A DNA stretch of 9,109 nucleotides from Spirochaetaceae bacterium (GTDB lineage Bacteria > Spirochaetota > Spirochaetia > Treponematales > Breznakiellaceae). This document shows positions 7,166-9,109 of the stretch, piece after piece. The translations under genes and the position numbers were made by a program. The notes under the pieces were generated by a model. The model was not told the DNA's origin, did not search any database, and saw only the letters and a program-made list of their open reading frames with translations. Position 1 is the stretch's first letter. Each line of letters opens with the position of its first letter. The stretch lies in assembly GCA_031255115.1 (NCBI GenBank), contig JAIRTD010000126.1:1-9109 (forward strand). Reading direction: 5' to 3'.

Positions 7166-7471
7166 ATGATCAGAGTAGAAATAATCGCGAATAATTCTGT
7201 AGAGGAAAATGTGCTTGAGGCCCTTTCCAATACCGGGGTTGGAAAATACTATACCAAAATCCCCCGCGTCCACGGCGTAGGTTCATCAGGGCCCCGCATG
7301 GGAGATCCGGTCTGGCCTGAGGAGAACTTTGTCCTCGTCATCTGGTGTAAAGCCGAAGAAGGCCGCATCATAGAAGAGGCCCTTGCCAAGGTCAAGGAAC
7401 AGTTCCCCGATGAGGGAATCAAGCTCTTCGGCCTGCCCGAAGAAGACAAGGAGCCGCTTGCGGATAAATAG
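7166..7471 (+). CDS. PII-like small protein associated with RND transporter
   Basis: Small cytoplasmic protein of 101 aa with the pattern of the PII/CutA ferredoxin-like fold. An N-terminal strand MIRVEIIAN is followed by a helix VEENVLEALSNTG, a loop-rich segment in the place of the PII T-loop (about residues 28-52: YYTKIPRVHG, then GSSGPRMGD), a strand NFVLVIWCK (about 54-62), a helix EGRIIEEALAKVKEQFP and a final strand. Classical GlnB/GlnK landmarks such as the uridylylated tyrosine context are not recognisable, so this is a PII-like relative. It starts 24 bases after the permease stop. I recall PII-like proteins annotated as transporter-associated next to RND permeases (PG0541-type name), which agrees with this location. 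A role in sensing a ligand and tuning the pump is inference. The 3' end is followed by a strong terminator. Confidence 0.75.
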   Translation: MIRVEIIANNSVEENVLEALSNTGVGKYYTKIPRVHGVGSSGPRMGDPVWPEENFVLVIWCKAEEGRIIEEALAKVKEQFPDEGIKLFGLPEEDKEPLADK

Positions 7472-7508
7472 AGGCTGTCCACACACTTACTTTACGGACA
7501 AAGGGGCT

Positions 7509-7536
7509 GCCCGAAAAAGCAAAAGCCTTTTCGGGC
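7509..7536. terminator. Hairpin terminator between convergent genes
   Basis: A perfect 9-bp stem pairs GCCCGAAAA (7509-7517) with TTTTCGGGC (7528-7536), and an inner GC/GC pair encloses an AAAA loop. The A-tract on one side and T-tract on the other lie inside the stem, so it can work in both directions. It lies between the end of the efflux operon (7471) and the end of the leftward PilZ gene (7549). Confidence 0.8.
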
Positions 7537-7548
7537 CTTGCTCAGGCG

Positions 7549-8325
7549 CTATTTTAGTTCCTGGTCCATCTTGCTCTGTAAATTGGCCTGGATATACTTG
7601 CGTATTCTGACTCTGGCGTCAGGGTCTATTTTCTGGGTAAAAAGCAGGACATAGACCTTGCTCACGCCCTCCATGCGGGAACCAAATACAATAGCTTCAA
7701 CTTTTAACAGGTTGGTTTGGAGCCGTATCTGTACATCCTGAAAGAGGGTGTTCTTTTCGATCTTGGGGTCTTCGGGGAAGGTGCAGGAAAGCCCGACCAC
7801 GCTGATGTCCCGTATGGTTCCATTGATAAAGCCGCTATTAAAGGGCAGATTAACCGTGGTATTGGGCTCGTTATCCGTGGTAGCCCGTATGTATTTGCGC
7901 CGGCCCTTGGCGTCATAGGCCTTGAGTATGTCAAATATCTGTTTGGTTGATTTATGTATGTCTGAATGTATTGGTACAAAGCCGCACGGAACCTTGACCA
8001 CATTGATGTATTTACGCATCAGGGCCTCTGTGGGATTGGCCGAGAATACCCCGACAAAAGCGTCGGGGCTTTCAGCATTGCCGATAAGCCCCCGTATGTA
8101 AATATCCCAGTCTTTTTCGCTCATACCTTCATCAAGATTGATAAAGACCAGGGAATCAGGATACTTCCGCAGCACCCGGCGCAGGTTTTTGTGATTCCTG
8201 ACCACATAAACCTCAAACTCCTGCTGGGCAAGCTCGGCTATCAGTTCATTTTGAACAATAGCTGAAGGATACAGGAAAAAAATGTTTTTCCCGAGGAGGC
8301 TTTCCTGTGCTTTATTTTGTTCCAT
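7549..8325 (-). CDS. Receiver-like domain plus PilZ domain protein (cyclic-di-GMP effector)
   Basis: Probable cyclic-di-GMP receptor of 258 aa, cytoplasmic, with no signal or membrane segment. The C-terminal half is a PilZ domain: the RxxxR motif is intact at R143-R147 (RRKYIR) and the second motif DISVVG at D173, S175 and G178, so binding is expected. The N-terminal half (about 12-138) shows five alternating strands and helices in response-regulator order (strands near 14-20, 38-43, 57-64, 89-95 and 111-119). The acidic pair of a true receiver is absent at strand 1 (FFLYPS), and no conserved Lys is seen at strand 5, so phosphorylation is unlikely even though LDEG follows strand 3. The frame is open up to an ATG at 8442, but those 39 codons look non-coding and would overlap the divergent gene. 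ATG 8325 has no Shine-Dalgarno but lies right after a -10 box. The output partner is unknown; flagella are one possibility. Confidence 0.82.
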   Translation of the reverse strand: MEQNKAQESLLGKNIFFLYPSAIVQNELIAELAQQEFEVYVVRNHKNLRRVLRKYPDSLVFINLDEGMSEKDWDIYIRGLIGNAESPDAFVGVFSANPTEALMRKYINVVKVPCGFVPIHSDIHKSTKQIFDILKAYDAKGRRKYIRATTDNEPNTTVNLPFNSGFINGTIRDISVVGLSCTFPEDPKIEKNTLFQDVQIRLQTNLLKVEAIVFGSRMEGVSKVYVLLFTQKIDPDARVRIRKYIQANLQSKMDQELK

Positions 8326-8331
8326 GGGAGT

Positions 8332-8360
8332 ATTATACGATGTATGGGCCTTGTAGAAAA
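8332..8360 (-). promoter_or_regulatory. Promoter of the PilZ gene, probably giving a leaderless mRNA
   Basis: On the minus strand a perfect consensus -10 box TATAAT occupies 8337-8332. A weak -35-like TTTTCT at 8360-8355 lies 17 bases upstream. The normal distance from the -10 box puts the transcription start at or within a base or two of the A of ATG 8325. There is no Shine-Dalgarno before that ATG, consistent with a leaderless message. Confidence 0.55.
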
Positions 8361-8384
8361 GCCCCCGAATCAACAACCCAGGAA

Positions 8385-8397
8385 CCCGCTTCGCGGG
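8385..8397. other. Small GC-rich hairpin in the divergent spacer
   Basis: CCCGC (8385-8389) and GCGGG (8393-8397) pair around a three-base loop. CCCCCG at 8362-8367 can alternatively pair with CGGGGG at 8394-8399. It lies between the divergent PilZ and ApbE-like genes. No T-run adjoins it; it may be structural or regulatory, or chance. Apart from this and the PilZ promoter, the spacer 8326-8455 shows no clear -35/-10 pair for the rightward gene. Confidence 0.35.
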
Positions 8398-8455
8398 GGA
8401 GGCAAGCGGTCTTTTGGGTATGGACCCTTCGCAAGGAATCAAGTATCGTTACAAT

Positions 8456-9109
8456 ATGTTTTTTGGAACAAGAGGCAAGAGAATTTTGGGGGCCATTCTG
8501 GCGGGTTTTTGTGTATTGACTTCGGGCTGCGCCCAGGCGTCGGCCGCCCAGGCCGAATACGTGCTGGGTACGGTATGCTCGATAAATCTCTACGACAAGG
8601 GGTCCACCCGGCTGTACCGGAATATTTTTAACCGCTTTAGAGAGATTGAAGGCCGGATGAGCGCAAACCTTGAGGGCACCGAACTCGAAAAAATCAACGC
8701 CCAGGCGGGCATAGCGCCGGTCAAGGTTCCTGACGACCTTATCGGGGTCCTCCTCCGCGCCAGGCATTTTGCCGAAATCTCCGGCGGGGCCTTTGATCCT
8801 ACCATAGGGCCCCTGGTAAAACTGTGGAACATAGGCTTTGAGGGCGCCAAAGTTCCTTCCGAAGAAGAAATAAACCAGGCCCTCCCCCTGATAAACTGGC
8901 GTGATCTGGTCATTGACCAGGACGCGGGAACGGTTTTTCTTGCCAGACCGGGTATGTGCCTTGACATAGGCGGCATAGCCAAGGGTTACGCCGCCGACGA
9001 GGCGGTCCGCATTATCCAGAGAGCGGGCATACCCCGGGCCATTGTAGACCTGGGCGGCAATATATTCGCCTATGGGGTTAAAGAAGGAGACCAGCCCTGG
9101 AGAGTGGGC
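8456..9109 (+). CDS. apbE: FAD:protein FMN transferase, ApbE/Ftp-like lipoprotein (partial, 3' end outside window)
   Basis: ApbE-family enzymes move FMN from FAD onto Thr/Ser of extracytoplasmic target proteins (for example Rnf/Nqr subunits), and T. pallidum Ftp (TP0796) also splits FAD. From ATG 8456 the product has a basic start (RGKR), a hydrophobic core and a relaxed lipobox LTSGC, with Cys25 as the likely lipidation site. The family opening YVLGTVCSINLYD follows directly. Signature stretches are FDPTIGPLVKLWNIG (from residue 113), DIGGIAKGYAADEA (from D170) and VDLGGN (from V197). The last is usually GGD in the family, so Asn202 is a small departure. The frame is open to the window end, about 218 codons in. 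An in-frame ATG at 8420 is an alternative start; neither has a well-placed Shine-Dalgarno (AAGGA at 8433 is 18 bases before 8456). It is divergent from the PilZ gene. Confidence 0.85.
   Translation, partial: MFFGTRGKRILGAILAGFCVLTSGCAQASAAQAEYVLGTVCSINLYDKGSTRLYRNIFNRFREIEGRMSANLEGTELEKINAQAGIAPVKVPDDLIGVLLRARHFAEISGGAFDPTIGPLVKLWNIGFEGAKVPSEEEINQALPLINWRDLVIDQDAGTVFLARPGMCLDIGGIAKGYAADEAVRIIQRAGIPRAIVDLGGNIFAYGVKEGDQPWRVG

Noticed and set aside
6332..7273. Long minus-strand open frame (313 codons) opposite the permease gene
   Set aside because: It lies wholly on the complement of a well-supported RND permease and the PII-like gene start, and has a biased composition with no recognisable domain.
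7476..7512. GGCTGTCC and GGCTGCCC near-repeats resembling insertion-sequence ends
   Set aside because: No transposase, no paired terminal repeat and no target duplication are present; the second copy is part of the terminator stem.
8326..8442. 39-codon extension of the PilZ gene up to ATG 8442 (minus strand)
   Set aside because: The extension is low-complexity with no family similarity, reads through the TATAAT promoter and nearly reaches the divergent gene's start.
8450..8455. TACAAT before ATG 8456 as a -10 box for the ApbE-like gene
   Set aside because: It would place the transcription start after the start codon, and no -35 sequence is visible at 17-18 bases upstream.
8340..8519. Small rightward ORF of 59 codons with a GGGAG 9 bases before its ATG
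   Set aside because: The product is not recognisable, and it overlaps the ApbE-like gene start in another frame. The GGGAG-TATTATA is the complement of the PilZ promoter region, so the good-looking site is probably coincidental.
1..9109. CRISPR array, tRNA, rRNA or phage genes
   Set aside because: No regularly spaced direct repeats, tRNA-like cloverleaf, rRNA stretches or phage/mobile-element proteins were seen anywhere in the window.

Overview
The window holds a complete tripartite RND efflux operon with its own TetR-family regulator, followed by a convergent PilZ gene and the 5' part of an ApbE-type flavin transferase gene. The organism is probably a spirochaete, most likely a Treponema relative. 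This rests on a diderm RND system, an adaptor with no TolC-contacting hairpin (the layout described for Borrelia BesA), relaxed lipoboxes on the adaptor and on the ApbE protein, and an ApbE lipoprotein resembling T. pallidum Ftp (TP0796). The genus is inference; no rRNA or other marker is present. The genes are moderately GC-rich and the promoter region at the left is AT-rich.

Layout. 1-203: non-coding, with a 30-bp imperfect palindrome at the extreme left edge, a candidate promoter, and a nearly perfect 24-bp operator-like palindrome just before the regulator's start codon. 204-1427 (+): an unusual regulator with two complete TetR modules in one chain. 1428-1541: short spacer. 1542-2936 (+): TolC-like outer-membrane factor. 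2936-3922 (+): periplasmic adaptor lipoprotein, overlapping the previous gene by one base. 3935-7141 (+): 12-helix RND permease. 7166-7471 (+): small PII-like protein. 7509-7536: strong hairpin terminator between convergent genes. 7549-8325 (-): a receiver-like domain fused to a PilZ domain, with a -10 box placed so that its mRNA may be leaderless. 8326-8455: divergent spacer. 8456-9109 (+): ApbE/Ftp-like FAD:protein FMN transferase, cut by the window end.

How they work together. The outer-membrane factor, adaptor and permease should form one envelope-spanning exporter. The tandem TetR protein is the obvious candidate repressor; the only operator-like palindrome seen lies upstream of its own gene, so control of the pump would be through a polycistronic transcript. 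The PII-like gene shares the operon and a nearly identical ribosome-binding leader, which suggests a regulatory or sensory subunit of the pump. The PilZ and ApbE genes look functionally separate: cyclic-di-GMP signalling, and covalent flavinylation of extracytoplasmic proteins.

The least ordinary points are the single-chain double TetR with its own palindrome, the PII-like pump partner, and the predicted leaderless receiver-like/PilZ gene.
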